NCBI GenBank assembly: GCA_020081605.1
Contig: JAHREC010000030.1
Coordinates: 1,240,001-1,304,000 of the forward strand
DNA from: Albifimbria verrucaria
Taxonomy: Eukaryota; Ascomycota; Sordariomycetes; Hypocreales; Stachybotryaceae
Length of the DNA: 64,000 nt
Reading direction: 5' to 3'
Position 1 is the stretch's first letter; each line of letters begins with the position of its first letter. The position numbers and the translations under genes were made by a program. The notes under the pieces are model-generated. The model worked only from the letters and a program-made list of their open reading frames with translations, did no database searches and had not been told where the DNA came from. Of the stretch, positions 11,411 to 24,406 are shown one piece after another.

Positions 11411-13697
11411 GGTGAACTGAGGAATTGTGAGAAGGACAAATGGTGCTTAAGGAGAACTGGATATAATGGACGGTTTCCAAATTAGGTACTACGAAGAAAA
11501 TGCCGAGCTATATAGGTCAGGAATTGGGAAAGGGAAGAGAAGAAACCGGCCGTTCATGGGACGAGGTGGTTGATGAATAGCACGACGTGGAGGTCAGGCC
11601 CCGGTGGTTGACGGGAGAGGAGGAGTCAAGCGCGGTGTGTTTGACGGCATCATGCCCTATGGACAGTGAGTTCCGAAGGGTGGATGTAGAGGTCCGAGCC
11701 GAGAAGGAAGATGGAGCTGAGCGTGGTTCATTGTGCTGTAACCATGATCATTCACAAGTCAACGCAGCGCAGATCACGCAAAGACAAATAAAGTGGGAAT
11801 TATGCATTTTTTACCAGAATAGCTATCCCGCAGTTGCTGAGCCATACCTTGACTACCCAGGGCATGTCCAGAAGTTTTGCGACCGTGGAACATTGAAAGT
11901 GGTAGATTGTCACATCTGAAAATGAGGTGTAACTCGAGAGGAGCACCGGGGTATGACTGGCTGCTGTGGGCACCAGCTAGGACAACTGAAGGCTAGATCC
12001 GGAGACAGTCGCCGTGAGTTTTCGGCGCCCGGTGGGTAAGCTGTTTCGGACTTTCTTCTCTGTCACGCCATGATCTGGACGTATGGTTTGCTTCGCTCGA
12101 AATCGACAAGGCGGCCTCGTCTGTGTTTTCTTTGTTTGTTTGTTTTCTTTGTTCTTTTTTTTAACCTTTCTGTTAGATCCAGCCAGAGGATGTGGGCCAC
12201 CTCCAGTACCCAAGTTAATCAGCCTTCAGCTGCGACGGGTTGCTCAAGAAGGCGATGTCAGGGCTGCCTTGTTCACAACACAATCACCATGAACCTTTCT
12301 CCCTTCCCTCTCCTTTGCACTTTGGCCATTCGAACTGCCCATAGCTTGTGTCTTTCTCATGATGGGAGGATGCGCGCCCCAGGTAACCCGAATCGCCAAG
12401 GAGTGGCGCCAAGACGCATGCAGTACAGTATGTTGCTACGCATTTACCATTTACCTTGCCAACGGGGACCTGGTCAGGGCTCGTGTCTGCAGCTTGAAGG
12501 CCAAACTGCACATTGCCGTGGCTAGCAACCTAATCCCGGGGCCCATCTCTCATAAGGCAAACTTCAGCCTAGACGAAGACATTAGCCGGCGCCTTCATGT
12601 CAGCTTGACAGGATCCCTCCAATCCAAGATGCCCACTAGCAACTACCGATAGCTAGAGCCAATTCCTGCATGCGCCAAAGCACCGCCGTGTTGAGGAACT
12701 TGGCATCTTGGGAGCCTGTGAATCCTTGCAGAGGAGTCTCATTCGAGTCGAGTCGCTGAAGCTGAACCGTCGTGGTGTTACACAAATTCTTCGGCCATTC
12801 TCGCATGCACGCTGCGGTTTGCTTGCTTGATTGTTGCGAGTCGATGACCGTTTCTGTTGCATTTCTCGCCCAAGCCGTACATTTCTTTTTGGTGCAAACA
12901 CAGTCGAGGGGCTGTCTGTTACCAGAACATGTCGAGAGGCAGCGAGACCAAAAGTTGCAAGGCTGTTGTCAGTCCAGATTACGAGCGTCGATGCGCATGG
13001 CGCTTCACCATAATTCACTCACATGGCTGTGGGAAACGAATAGCCCAACATGAATCGAGATGAGCAGCCACTCGTTCAGTGATTGGGATACGAGTGATAG
13101 TGAGGCTGCCCAAGAGAGAGGAAGAGGAAGAGGAAGAAACAAAATACAAACATCATGTACTTTGTCCTCTCACGTGAGTGCCTGCGTTGACGGTTGGCTG
13201 CAGGCAGGAGCAGCTGCGAGGCTTGTAAATGGCACTTTCCTACGACCGTCTGCCATCATTTGCATCTGCGCTTCTTTGTTTTCCTCGTTCTTCTTTTCTT
13301 CCCTCTGCCCTCTGCCCTCTGCCCTCTGCCCTCTCCCTCGCAGTCTGTCATCGCGTGAGAGCAACAAACGGCCACCCTCAGCCCACGCTGTCTTCCTCGA
13401 TTTCCAAAGTACTCATCGCTGCCAACATTCCGGCTATTGTTCAGTCACATTAACCTTCTCTCCATGCGAGAAGAGCACCTGTGCGGCCTGAGCTACCTTG
13501 GCCCTCGAACACAACCACCCGCGACCGCACTAGGCTTTTGACGCATCTTTCTTGACACCATAGCTCGGTCAGGCTGGTTTGTGCCTCCCTTGACGTCCGG
13601 TTCACGTTTTCTAACTTGCGAGGTCCAACAGAGTCGGCAGTTCATCCACTTCACTCTCACCTCTTTGGCTCCCTGCCCATGCGCAGCATTGTCCAGC
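11411..13697. other. Long intergenic region with a heptamer repeat
   Basis: About 2.3 kb between two divergent genes, so it holds both promoters. The last 600 bases are C/T-rich, as fungal core promoters and 5' UTRs often are. Open frames here are low-complexity (arginine- or serine-rich) and overlap on both strands, so I do not call genes. Confidence 0.45.
13301..13334 (+). repeat. CCCTCTG tandem repeat, about 5 copies
   Basis: Nearly perfect tandem heptamer in the C/T-rich leader region some 370 bases upstream of the E2 start. Seen directly. Confidence 0.9.
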
Positions 13698-16600
13698 ATG
13701 CCGACCAAAGAAGACCGCTCTGACGACGGTGACGAAGAGCAACCGCGTATCAAGCACGAGGCCAGCGACGGCTTGCAGCAGCCCATCTCCAACTTTCACT
13801 CCACCCTCCAGAGTCATACACAGATCTTGGCTCCATTCGGCTTCAAGCACGTTCTGAGTTCTCCATTCAGCGATTCGCAGTCTGCCTATCAAAACTCGTC
13901 CTTCTTTGGGCCTACCAACCATGCCAGTTCCCAGCAGAAGTCGCTTATGCTGACCTCTCCGACCTCTCCAACTTCTCAGCCTTCTCCGGCTCCTTTGGCC
14001 GCTCCTTCGACTGCTTCCAAAGCCACTCATGCTGCCACCCGTTCTTTGCTGGACTGGTATTCCCAATCGAAGCCACAATCCCAAAATGGGCTCTTTACGT
14101 CAAACCCACCGGGTCTGTTCTCGCAGGCACCACTTCCCCTGGTCCGCTCTCGCGTTCAGGAGAAACCTATTCTGCAGCTTCTGGCGCATACCATCCATCT
14201 CCCTTCAAGATGAAGGAATACCCACTCGCACAGCCAGACTCGCAGCCAAACCTACTTGGTCCTCTCCCTTCCAGAAATCTGACCTAAGTGGTTCCTCCAC
14301 TGAAGGGGTCATGATGCGACGATCCTCGCAGCGTATTGCCGAACAGGCAGAGCGGAAGAAATTGGCTACAATCCGAGCCCATTCACTGGCAATTAGCAAG
14401 CCCCGAACCTCGACCACTGGGATCCAAAGCGCCAGGCCCAAGCCAGTTCCTCAACATGCTGCGCCTGCTGCCACTTTGACCCGCACACCACCTGCCAACC
14501 CTTGGAACCTGTCAGCGACGCAGCTGGAGTTGCAAAATATCCCCAAACACTGCGAGAATATGGTCAGATGCTCCGCCAATTATTGTGTCCCAAGTGCCAG
14601 ATCCCTTTGATCAAGGACGTGAAGGACGTTTTTCTTCACAGTGAGTCTCACACCTCTGCCAGATTTCTCACAGACATCTGCTGACCACTGGCGACAGAAA
14701 ACAGTCATGCGGAACCAAAACAGCAGCATCCCTATCTTTCTTGCCCAAGCTGCCGTACAATGGTATGTGTCGGCTGTGCCGCAACAGTTGAACCCATGCA
14801 TTTTCTCACGGCACCCCTACAAACTGGACAGAGCATTCAGTGCGCTGCGACAGCGGGTGGTTCTTCGTCTTCTGGCTACTCTTATGTGGTGATATCCGCC
14901 CATCGACACAGCAGGCACCACCTAACCCCAAGCCGAGCAATGACACCCCTCACCTGGTCGCGTAACCAGGTCGGTCGCGCAGAAACAGAAGCCGAAGCCA
15001 TCAGGGGAGGGGTAGGGTATGCCGGTGAATCTGTTGCTTCTAGTCTGGGGTTACACTCTCTGACTTCGGACTGGATGGACCAGATGGGCTACCTCCTCAC
15101 ATCGCATTAGCCTCGTTGTTTCCAGGAATACTACCACCGCAGGAAGCAGGCTCGAAGATCCAGTCGGGAACTTTACCGATGAAGAAATTTGACACTCTCC
15201 ATCACGGAATGAAGTTGAAGAGGGCCGAGCTGGAGGAGAAGGATCAATATGTCAGAACATATCTTGCGGCAGTTAATCGGCTGCTGGCATCCACTACGAG
15301 ACACCCTTCGGTCATTCGGCAAATGCTCCTGCGAAGTCCACTCATGCAGGAGGTAGCAGAGATGTTGCGCAACGACTCCATCGAGGACATCTCATCGCGA
15401 CATGACGCGTACGGTGTGGTGTTCACTTTTGTTGGATTTCTCCAAAATAATGCAGACCTGGCATCGCTGGTCTACGGAAGCATGCCCGGACTTCAGCATC
15501 GCCAGGACCTTTTCCACGCCACGTTCCGTCCTATCATCGAGCAAGCACCCGAGGATCACATGCCGATGCAGCCACTACGGGTTTCGCTGCAAGCACTCGC
15601 CAAGCCTGCGGAACAGATGCAGAACCTTTTCAAGGCTAACCAGCAAGTTTTCCAAGCGCAAGAAATGGCCCATTGTCTCTCTATATGCCATACCATCTGC
15701 TGCCTGGCAAGGCACACCCCAGCACATGTAGGACTGGCAGGTGACGAGAACTACGAGCCGGATGTGACCATGACCAACACAGGGGCTCCGGAGGACCAAA
15801 AAGCCAGTGAACTCTCAGCCTGGCACAAGAAGCATGCGGTTGCTGCAGTTGATGATGCGCTCCTCTACTCGCTTCATGCAAATGGCAACATGGCAAAGCG
15901 AATGGAGCAGATGAAGGTCGCGCCAGGTAGAATGAAGAGATTGATGAGCGAGATTACAACACTAACAACAAGCCTGCCTGGTGGCATATATGTTCGACAT
16001 GGGACGAGTAGGTTGGACGTAATGAAAATATTGATCACAGGCCCACGAGACACACCATACGAGAACGGTTTATTTGAATTCGATCTACTCTGTCCGGATG
16101 AGTACCCGCAATTGCCACCCAAGGTGACTTTCAAGACGACGGGTGGCGGAATCAGGTTCAATCCGAACCTCTATCCCGACGGCAAAGGTACGTCAGGTGT
16201 CTGCGGTATTGGTGAAATTGGCTCGCTGACCTTGTGTAGTTTGTTTGTCGCTGCTTGGGACTTGGGCAGGCGAGGCATGGCGCCCAGATACGTCGACCAT
16301 CCTCCAAGTCTTGGTGTCGATCCAGAGTATGATCCTCTGTCAAGAACCATGGTACAATGAGCCGGGACGGGAGTTCACTAAGCAGCCGGAGCAGTCACAG
16401 GAATTCAACCAGATGATTCAGGGGTGGACGGTTAACATTGCAATTAAGGACTGGCTGTCGCAGCGAAAGCACAGGATATGGAGCGAGGTGCTGGATCGAC
16501 ACTTTCGAGCATCAGCCGACGCCATCATATTGACGGCCGAGCGCTGGGCACGGGAGCAGCAAGAGGCAAAGAAACGGGATCGTCTGGCGATTTTCAGGCC

Positions 16601-16784
16601 GCCACCGTGGAGCGTCGATGTCCTTCGGAAGGCACTGCAGGACTACATGGAAGGGCGGGACACAGTTCCGAGCATGCCGGCGGCGTGGATAGAGCGCATG
16701 GAACCCAAGGAAATAGCCTGGGATGCAGCGTTGGTTGACACTGCGGACGCGGATGAGTTTTCCAACGCAAATATGTCGGATTAG
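13698..16784 (+). CDS. Large E2 ubiquitin-conjugating enzyme with cysteine-rich module (UBE2O-like)
   Basis: Three exons, join(13698..14640, 14698..16187, 16240..16784). The spliced length plus seven implied bases gives 994 codons. Residues 1-250 are Ser/Pro/Thr-rich and probably disordered. Next comes a zinc-type module with [16 protein letters not shown] and a CDSGW segment. A helical middle part follows, then the UBC fold near residues 690-840: [38 protein letters not shown] and, across intron 2, the active cysteine in [15 protein letters not shown]. The asparagine-bearing FNPN replaces the usual HPN, as in large E2 enzymes of the UBE2O group. It should transfer ubiquitin, perhaps acting as a combined E2/E3. 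Seven frame breaks (near 14128, 14266, 14500, 14844, 14961, 15011, 15092) are each consistent with one missing G or C; the UBC domain itself is unbroken. Confidence 0.82.
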
Positions 16785-19700
16785 ACATTTCATCGGCAGC
16801 ACACAAGGAGTTTGGGAGGAAGCAGGTGAGAGTCAGGTGAGACAAGTCGGCCAGATGGCGAAAGTAAGGGTCTTTCGTCCCGGAGATGCCTTCGGTGAAG
16901 ATAAGATAGCAGCAGGAGCATTGTCGTCGCTGTCGGCTGGAAGGAAGCATCAGCAGTGTAATGAGTCAAGCAGGCAGGCCTCAAGCAGAGGAAGACGCGT
17001 AGGCAAACGGGCGGCTAGTAAGGAGTGCCGGGTGTCTCAATAGCAAAAATCAGCAGCCTGTACGCGTAAACGGTGAACGATCCACGGTGGACGGTATGCG
17101 AGGACGACGATTTGCAGCGGAGTGGAAACGGGACCGGGCCGGACGCCTGTAACGGCGTTGACGCGGCAGTCTAGCTAGCGTCACATGCTTGGATCAAGTT
17201 GGGTCGCCGTGTCAGTTCAGCAAAGTAGGTAGCAAATGGAGCAGCCCCTTGGGTCAAGTGGGCTATGGGCCTTTAATTTGTCTTGATGTTTATTGTGGAA
17301 TATTCTCTGGGGCTTCCGTGCCGTGGCCTGTTTATTTATTCGGCAAGACGGGCACGAAGGACCACAGTTGTGAGTTACAGGTGAAACGATGATTTAAGGC
17401 TGTGTATGAGATGGTGCGACACGAACCTCAGGATAGGTGGATTCTAACTATGGTTGATTAAGGGATGGAGATCGGGGAGGAAGCTATGCGTTTGGTGAGT
17501 TTGTTTTGGACCTGTCGAAGTGGAAACGTTGTTGCTTGATTCATGGGATGATGGATCATTCATTGCTGATTTGAGAGAGGTACAGGGTAAGGGAAATTAG
17601 CGTGAAGCTGGAGAGCAAGCCAGGTGAAGCACAATTGCAGCATGGGAGAGGTAAGCATGAGTGGCACCGTATAATTTAGGCAGGATATTAGTTGGGACTC
17701 TGCGCGCATTCAGAGCTCGGGGAAAAATGCGGCAGCCCTACGAGTAGAGGAGGCTCTAAATGGAGCCCAAACGGAGGATTGTCATACCACCGGAATCCGG
17801 GGTGAGCGTCAATGCTAGGGCGGTAGGTAAGGCAAAGGTTCTATTTGGAGATGACCATGATCAGAGCCGTCATGCGGGCAGTCAGCGGCATACGGGGCAT
17901 TGCGGGACACAGTCATCCAGGAAATGAGGGAGATTACTATTGGAACGGTGCATGCGACCATAGAATAAACTATGGCAGGTCTAGCAAAGGGAAGGCCGTT
18001 GCTTATCAGGCTGCACGGACCGAGGACTGACTGACGAGACGGATGGCCAGATTTTGACGAGAGCAGCAGCTCTGTTTGTATTGTGATGGGCGAGGAAGCG
18101 AATACGAACGAGGTGATTAATTGGCAGCGACGGCGAGAAAGGGAGTTGATACCCTGCAAGTTGAGCCTCTGGATGTGGCATGCGGACATGGGTGTTGATG
18201 ATGGGATGGGTGGTGAGAGAGAGGGAGAGGCGGAAGGCTGGCAGCCAATGGAGAGGCCAGGGCCTTGGCGATCTCGAAATGCGGGAAAAAGAAGCATGGG
18301 AAAGCCGTTTGTTTGGTGGACGGACAAAGTCGAATTGAGCTGGTTGGATGGGATGGGTGGTGGCTTCGTGGCTGTATGTAAGATGCATGCACATGCAGTG
18401 GGTGAGTCTCATCCGGAAGAGCCAGCGAGGTTCTAGACGGGACAGTCTCCGGTTTCCAGACTGTAGTCCGTCCGTTGTGTTTAGGGGACTGAGTCTTCAT
18501 GGTGTCCAAAATTGGAGCCTCATTGCTGTTCCGTCTCTTTCTATCTCTCGTATTAGCACCAAGATGGAGCCGTAAGGAGAGAACCGGTGCTTTGGCGCTG
18601 GTACTGGCGCTGACGCTGGGCTTTGGGCACAGCCGCCTTCTTTATTCTATTTTAGCTTACATCCAGTCCCAGTGCCATCCATCAATCAGCACCGGCCCAG
18701 GCTCGTTGGAGCATCCTGAAACCGGTAGCGCTGGGGAGTCATTTTCCCCTTTGCCGCGCGCCAGAGGGCTTGCTGTCGCCGTCTGTTGCAGCGACCGTCG
18801 GCGAGCGCGTGCCCTGCGACTGCGGATCGATCGTCAAGGGAGGGGTTCATGCCAATCGATAGGGAGGCTTAGGGCTGCTGTGCTGGCGGTTATCGCATCG
18901 CAACAGCGGGAGCCAGGAATAGGAGCGGTGCGCGCACAAGGAGTTGCGTGAGAGTGGGATGACTGGACAAAACGGGGTAAATTGGGATATTAATACGACA
19001 TCTATGATGTACGGTACAGCACGGGACAACTACAGACTGCTGCATCTTGCGGACACGGCATATTCGCTGACGACTGGGTTCTTTTCTTTCTTGTCTTTGG
19101 CCTGCCGGGTTGGAGAGCAAAGACGCTCTTCTGAACCGGATGTTGGCCCGGATGTAGAAGCCCCGGGCAATCAAGCTGCAGCATCACCAACGAGCAAAAA
19201 CGTGTACTATGTACTGTAGATTAATTGACCCCTCCTCAGTAGAAAAGCTCTAGTTGAAGCTTGTTATCGCTCCGTCTCCCGCACTAAGAAACCCCTCAAC
19301 CACCCACCCACACACAATCCATCCCTGGAGCAAAGGCCCAGACGGCGCCGGTGGGTGGCGTGCCAGTTACGGGGTGGCCTAAAGAAACTGGGCAGGGGGT
19401 TTTCTTGAAGGTGAGGAGGGGCTAGACCAGGGGGAAAAGCAGCAAGACGAAGGCAAAGATGGGGAATCGGGATCACAAGAATTGCCACCGCACGGGGGCT
19501 CTTTGCTTAGGTGCATGTTGATTCCGTGCTAGCGAAACGTTGCGTGAGCAAACTACTGGCAACGCTATGAGGGGAACGAGGATCGAAGCGATGGCGAAAG
19601 GGGTCGGTGAAAGCTTTGGGAGCTTGGCAACTTTGCTAGACTACTGTACTATGTATGTACTATGTATGTTTTGTTCTGGCCGCATCTGGACCAGCCCCGG

Positions 19701-20158
19701 CAGATATACCAACAAGCACACGTTACCATCAGGCCAGGTTTGTCTTGGATCAAGTGGTTGGAAAGGGGGATGTGACCTGTTCCAGTTTCCAATTCCAGGG
19801 GACCGAACCAACCAAAGCAAGCCCATCTCGAAAGCCACAGACAGGCACAAGGCACAGGAAAAAAAGGCAAAAAGGGAACCAAGAGAGCCAGAAATGCAGT
19901 TCAGTATTGGGCTCACTCCCTTGGGTGGCCCCTCCTCCCCTCTTCTTGGTTGTTGGTTGGTCTTGGATGACGCCCCTCTTTGGTTGGCCACGACGGGCTC
20001 GTGTCTGGTATTGGTATCTCGGGGAGAGTTGATGATAACAAGACTGGGGAAGACACGAGGAAACTAGCTAAAAAAAGGACATATCCAAGAGAAATGGCTT
20101 GATCTTTTCTCTTTAGGGCAGAAGAGCTGATCGTCAGTCTGTTCTTCCCCGCCTTTGC

Positions 20159-20179
20159 TACTCCTCCTCCTCCTCCTCC
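20159..20179 (+). repeat. CTC trinucleotide repeat
   Basis: Seven uninterrupted CTC units in the pyrimidine-rich leader upstream of the BAR-domain gene. Seen directly. Confidence 0.9.
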
Positions 20180-20843
20180 ACTCCGTCTATCATCACCAAC
20201 AAAAAACTAATGTACTCACACACACCCTCCTCTTCTTCTTCTTTACCCAAACGGAACTAACCGACCGAAGCCGGGGTCACGGTCCAGTCCTATCCTCCCT
20301 CTCTCCATCCTCTCTCGTCCAAGTCCTTCTGGTCCCGGTCCCGGTCCTGGTCCCTGTGCCTGTGCCTGTGCATTGGGGGCGTGTGTGTGGTGTGTCCTGC
20401 TTTCGCTCTCCTCCACTCGTTTTTCTGTAACGAGATCCTCTGCGACACTTGGGCTGCTCTTCTTTTCTTCTTCCTCCTTTCGACGACTTCTCCTCCTTTT
20501 ACTTACCTCGTGTGTTGCTGCCAGCCTGCCTCTGCCGCTGCCTCTGCCTCTGCTTCTGCATTTTTGCTGACGCCGCTTGTCTGCCCGCGCTCGTTTCATC
20601 TTGGCCAACATCATCCCTGGCCCATTGGCTCCAACAGACTGACACCCACCCCATATCCGCACTACGGCCTTGTCGCTGCTGTGCCACTTACTGTGCGTCG
20701 CTGTGCTGTGCTACTGTAATCCCGTACAGCCTCGTGAGCAGAACAAGGGCGCCTCTGGGACGAGCGCGACTGGATCGACGGTAATTGGATCTGCGGCTCC
20801 TGCGACTGCTGCACCCTGACATCAGAATACCTTGTCGTGTCTG

Positions 20844-20867
20844 GTCTTGTCTTGTCTTGTCTTGTCT
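20844..20867 (+). repeat. TCTTG pentanucleotide repeat
   Basis: About four and a half TCTTG units, about 290 bases upstream of the BAR-domain start, within the same C/T-rich leader. Confidence 0.9.
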
Positions 20868-21151
20868 CGCGTTGCCTTGCCTTGGAGCTACCCAACATTG
20901 GCACTGCGTCACTTGGCCTCCTCAGACATTTCATCCCTCGGATCTGCACTCTTTTCTTTTTTTCTTCTCCTCTTTTCCCCTGTCATAACCCATCTTTTCC
21001 ACTCTTCACCTATAACCCGCCGCTCGGTTTCGCTACCTCGACCGACGACGACCCAAGACGATAAACCAACACATCACCACGGATGCAATTGAACCCCGCC
21101 CCAATTGAACACGTCGACAGTTCCCTTCGCGTTCGCTGAACCACCGCGACC

Positions 21152-22630
21152 ATGCATTTCACCAAGAAGATCGACCGCGCCTTCCAGTGGGCCGGCGAGA
21201 AGATGGGCGCCGAGGCCAAGACCACCCACTCGGACGACTTCAAGATGCTCGAGACCGAGATGAACCTCCGCCACGATGGTACGTCGATCCGCTTGCCCTC
21301 CACCCCATGATTTTTACTTTCTTTGGCTGACCAAGAAACCTGCAGGAATGGAGCGCCTTCAGAAGTCCATGGGCATCTACTCCAAGTGGATCTCGCGCCG
21401 CTGCGAGTCCCACGAGGACAAGGAGCGCAACAGCCCAGCCACCCTTCTCGGCCGCACCATGGCCGTCCACGGCGACGACTTCGAGCCGGACTCGGAGTTT
21501 GGCAGCTGCCTGACGTCGCTGGGCCGTGCCAACGAGCGCATCGCCGAGTACCAGGACATCTACGTTGACAACATCACCGCGACGTGGGTGGAGCACCTGG
21601 AGAGGAGCGTTGCCATGATGAAGGAGTATGCGGTAGGTTTCCCTTTTCTCCTTGCAATTTCGTGAACTGGACACACACAAAAGAGGAGGAGTATTCGTCA
21701 ATGATCTTTGGGGTGGCAATCTTCACATACAGCACGATCAATCGCTGACATGAATCTCATTTCCAGGCTGCCCGTAAGAAGCTCGAAAACCGCCGTCTCG
21801 CCTACGATGCGTCTACCACCAAGCTGCAGAAAGCCCGCCGCGACGACTTCCGCATTGAAGAGGAAGTTCGCATGAACAAGGCCAAGTTTGACGAATCGAG
21901 CGAGGACGTCCTCCGAAGGATGCAGGACATCAAGGAGGCTGAACCCGAGAGCGTCGCCGCCCTGACATCTTTCCTCGACGCCGAGCTCGAGTATCATGAG
22001 CGCGCCGCCGAGGAGCTGCGCCGCGCCCGCGAGACGTGGGCCAGCCCCGGTGCCGGAGGGTCGCCATCGTCTCGCCCTCCCCGTCACATCAGCCGTAGCC
22101 GCTCCAACACCGCGCGCTCCTGGCAGGATAACCGACCGAGCGCTGTCTACGAGGAGCGTGAGCCCGAGCCCGAGCCGCTTCCCGTGCGACCATCTGCCTA
22201 TTCTCGCCCTTCTCTACACCCTCCTGCTCAGCCTCCCAGGCCAAACCTGTCCCGCGCGTCGACCCACGACGGCCGATCCATGGCACGTGGCTCGCCAACG
22301 CCCCTCTCCAGAATCGCTACCGACAGCGGCACGTACGGCAGGGGAGACAGAGACAGAGCCGACGACGTTTTCCACGATGACAGATCAACCAGTGGTAGCG
22401 GTAGCGGCAGCCCAGACTTGATCGAGCGCAGCGCCAGTCCAGCGACGAGCTATGGCAGCCGGAGCTCCAGCTACCTGGGCAAGAATGCGCCGCCGCCACC
22501 ACCACCCAGCCGAGCTAAGAAGCCTCCCCACCAGTGCCTACTCGACGAGAAATCGTCTAGAGGAGAGGTGGTGAGGATGTCGAAAACGAACAAAGTCAAC
22601 ATCTTGGTTGACGAGGCAGATGAAGGCTGA
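21152..22630 (+). CDS. BAR-domain protein, endophilin-like
   Basis: Three exons, join(21152..21278, 21346..21632, 21767..22630), 425 codons as read. The N terminus MHFTKKIDRAFQWAGEKMGAE is the amphipathic start of an N-BAR fold. Long charged helices follow to about residue 275 (KYDESS-like KFDESSEDVLRRMQ, then AELEYHERAAEELRR). BAR dimers bind and curve membranes during endocytosis and trafficking. The rest is Ser/Pro/Arg-rich and ends in a polyproline stretch. Just after PPPPPPSRAKKPP the tail becomes unusual (HQCLLDEKS and on). One extra C in the C run at 22526-22529 would instead give a proline-rich ending and a stop at 22558-22560, about 402 residues, so the last 25 or so codons shown here are doubtful. 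Confidence 0.9.
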
Positions 22631-23296
22631 AGCTGCCTTCACACAAAAAGAAGAGGGACTCGCGAGGGTCCAGGATACTGTAAACAAACAAAACAAAGCT
22701 CCTGAGCTGGTTCCATTGGGTCATCATATATTACACTGCACCACCATCATATCATATCATATCACATTACATTACATTTTCCATGTAGGACGGCGTTGGT
22801 CAGGCGTTTGAGGGATTGTTGTTTGGGAGGGACGGGCGGAATCACGCACACCTGCTGGCTGGGCTAGACGATGTCGAGTACGGGGATCGATAAAACGCGT
22901 CTCTTGCATAATTTTATTCTCTTTACACTGAATTCGGCTGTCTGTTTGATAAGTGATTACAATGTTGTGAAGTGTACGAGTTGAAGCGAGAAGCTTGAGT
23001 CTTTGTTGAGACGCTGAATGGTACTGTGCTGTACTGCCTTGTAGAGTGGGTGAAGCCAGTGTCGATGGGACAGTGCGTCAGTTATCAGCACGGTGGCAGA
23101 GACTGTGCTTAAACACCAGACCCTTGCGCTGGAGCTTCAACTTTGATAGCTCGTCATAGCGGCGAGCTTCTGCCTACAATTCCACCACTCCACCACATTC
23201 GGGCCGCTCGACACCCCCAGCTTTGCTCCAACCTCTGCTTCTGCTCATCCGCAGCATAGCCAAATCCTTCGCGACATCCCTCCCTCGCCCGCCATC
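22631..23296. other. Intergenic; ATCAT/ACATT repeat at 22746-22778
   Basis: 3' flank of the BAR gene and promoter of the cyclin. A pentanucleotide tract (ATCAT turning into ACATT units) lies in the 3' flank. No gene seen. Confidence 0.6.
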
Positions 23297-24406
23297 ATGG
23301 CCACCGAGGACGAGCGCTACCGTGATTCCAGCCAGTTCCGGCTCTGGTCCTTCACGCCTAGCAACCTCCAAGAACTGCGCGCCAAGACGAACTCGCTCGC
23401 CCGCCAGCAGATACAGCCTCGTCTGCCCGCCGATCCTGTCCCCGACTTCCTCACGCCCCAGGATGAGACGCAGCTCGTCAAGTTCTTCACAGTCGAGCTC
23501 ATCCGCGCCGCCCAGTTCTGCGAGCTGCCCACCGAGATCCGCGCCACCGCCGCTATCTTCCTGCGCCGCTTCTACGTCACCAACTCGGTCATGACATACC
23601 CGCCTACTGAGCTGCTCAAGACCTCCCTCTTCTTCGGCTGCAAGGCCGAGGGCTTCTACATCCGTCTCGCGAAGTTGGCTGAGAAATTCCCCAACACCAC
23701 GAGCGAGCAGATCCTAGCCGGCGAATTCCTACTGTGCCAGGGCATCCGGTTTGCGTTTGACGTGCGCCACCCGTTCCGTGCACTTGAGGGTGCCGTGCTG
23801 GAGCTGCGGAGGATCATGACCGGCCCAGATGAGGACGAGTCGCGCATCAACCGAGCTCACGCGCGAGCACGAGATATTCTCAAGTTCAGCCCGCTGGTTA
23901 CCGACGTCTACTTTCACTACACACCTAGCCAGATTGCCATGGCGGCGCTCATGATTGTGGACAGAGGTCTGGTGGACAAGCTCATCCCGGGAGCGGGCAG
24001 CGGCGATGCGGCGCGAACGATTGGGGCTCACACAGACATGCGGGAGAAGATTATGAGCGTGCTGGAAAGCTGCCAGGCAATGCTCGAGGAAGAGCCTCCG
24101 GAGAGATTGACGGACTACTGGGGAACGGTGAATCACATCCTTCTTTTCCCAATCTTAGTTTGATGCTAATGTTTACAGCCCGAGGTCATTAAATCCATGA
24201 AACCGCTTCGACGAAAGCTCCAAAAGTGTCGCGATCCGGACCGTGCCGACTTGGTTGCGTTGCAAAGGGCTCGGCGCGAGCAGGCATCGACCAAAGAAAA
24301 GAAGCCTGGACAGGACGACGACGGGGCCGTATTCGGCGATGCAGAGTCTAGAGACTCGAAGCGGAGGCGGGTGCAGGGCGATGACATATTCGGAGGGCCT
24401 CTATAA
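23297..24406 (+). CDS. CCL1: Cyclin H / Ccl1-like cyclin of the TFIIH kinase
   Basis: Two exons, join(23297..24127, 24179..24406), 352 residues, no frame break. The start MATEDERYRDSSQFRLWSF matches the N-terminal helix of fungal cyclin H, where a serine/tyrosine-rich start precedes the first cyclin box. The first box contains AQFCELPTEIRATAAIFLRRFY and LLKTSLFFGCKAEGFY. The second follows ILAGEFLLCQGIRFAFDVRHPFRAL. The lysine/arginine-rich tail ends in KRRRVQGDDIFGGPL. In the family this cyclin partners Kin28/Cdk7 to phosphorylate the RNA polymerase II tail and activate cell-cycle kinases in the nucleus. The symbol is by family resemblance. Confidence 0.85.

Larger units (their letters stand above)
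16785..21151. other. 4.4-kb region without a convincing gene
   Basis: The longest gene-free stretch of the window. Base composition is near that of the genes, yet the frames on both strands are low-complexity and have no recognisable domain. From about 20,100 to 21,150 the plus strand is strongly C/T-rich with several microsatellites, which fits a core promoter and long 5' leader for the BAR-domain gene. A noncoding RNA or an unrecognised lineage-specific gene cannot be excluded. Confidence 0.5.

Noticed and set aside
17815..18327. 170-codon minus-strand frame and overlapping plus frames at 18083-18951
   Set aside because: Overlapping frames on both strands with low-complexity Ser/Pro or Arg content, typical of GC-rich noncoding DNA.
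19540..20067. 175-codon plus-strand frame
   Set aside because: No domain, and an overlapping minus frame of similar quality exists; it lies in the leader region of the BAR gene.
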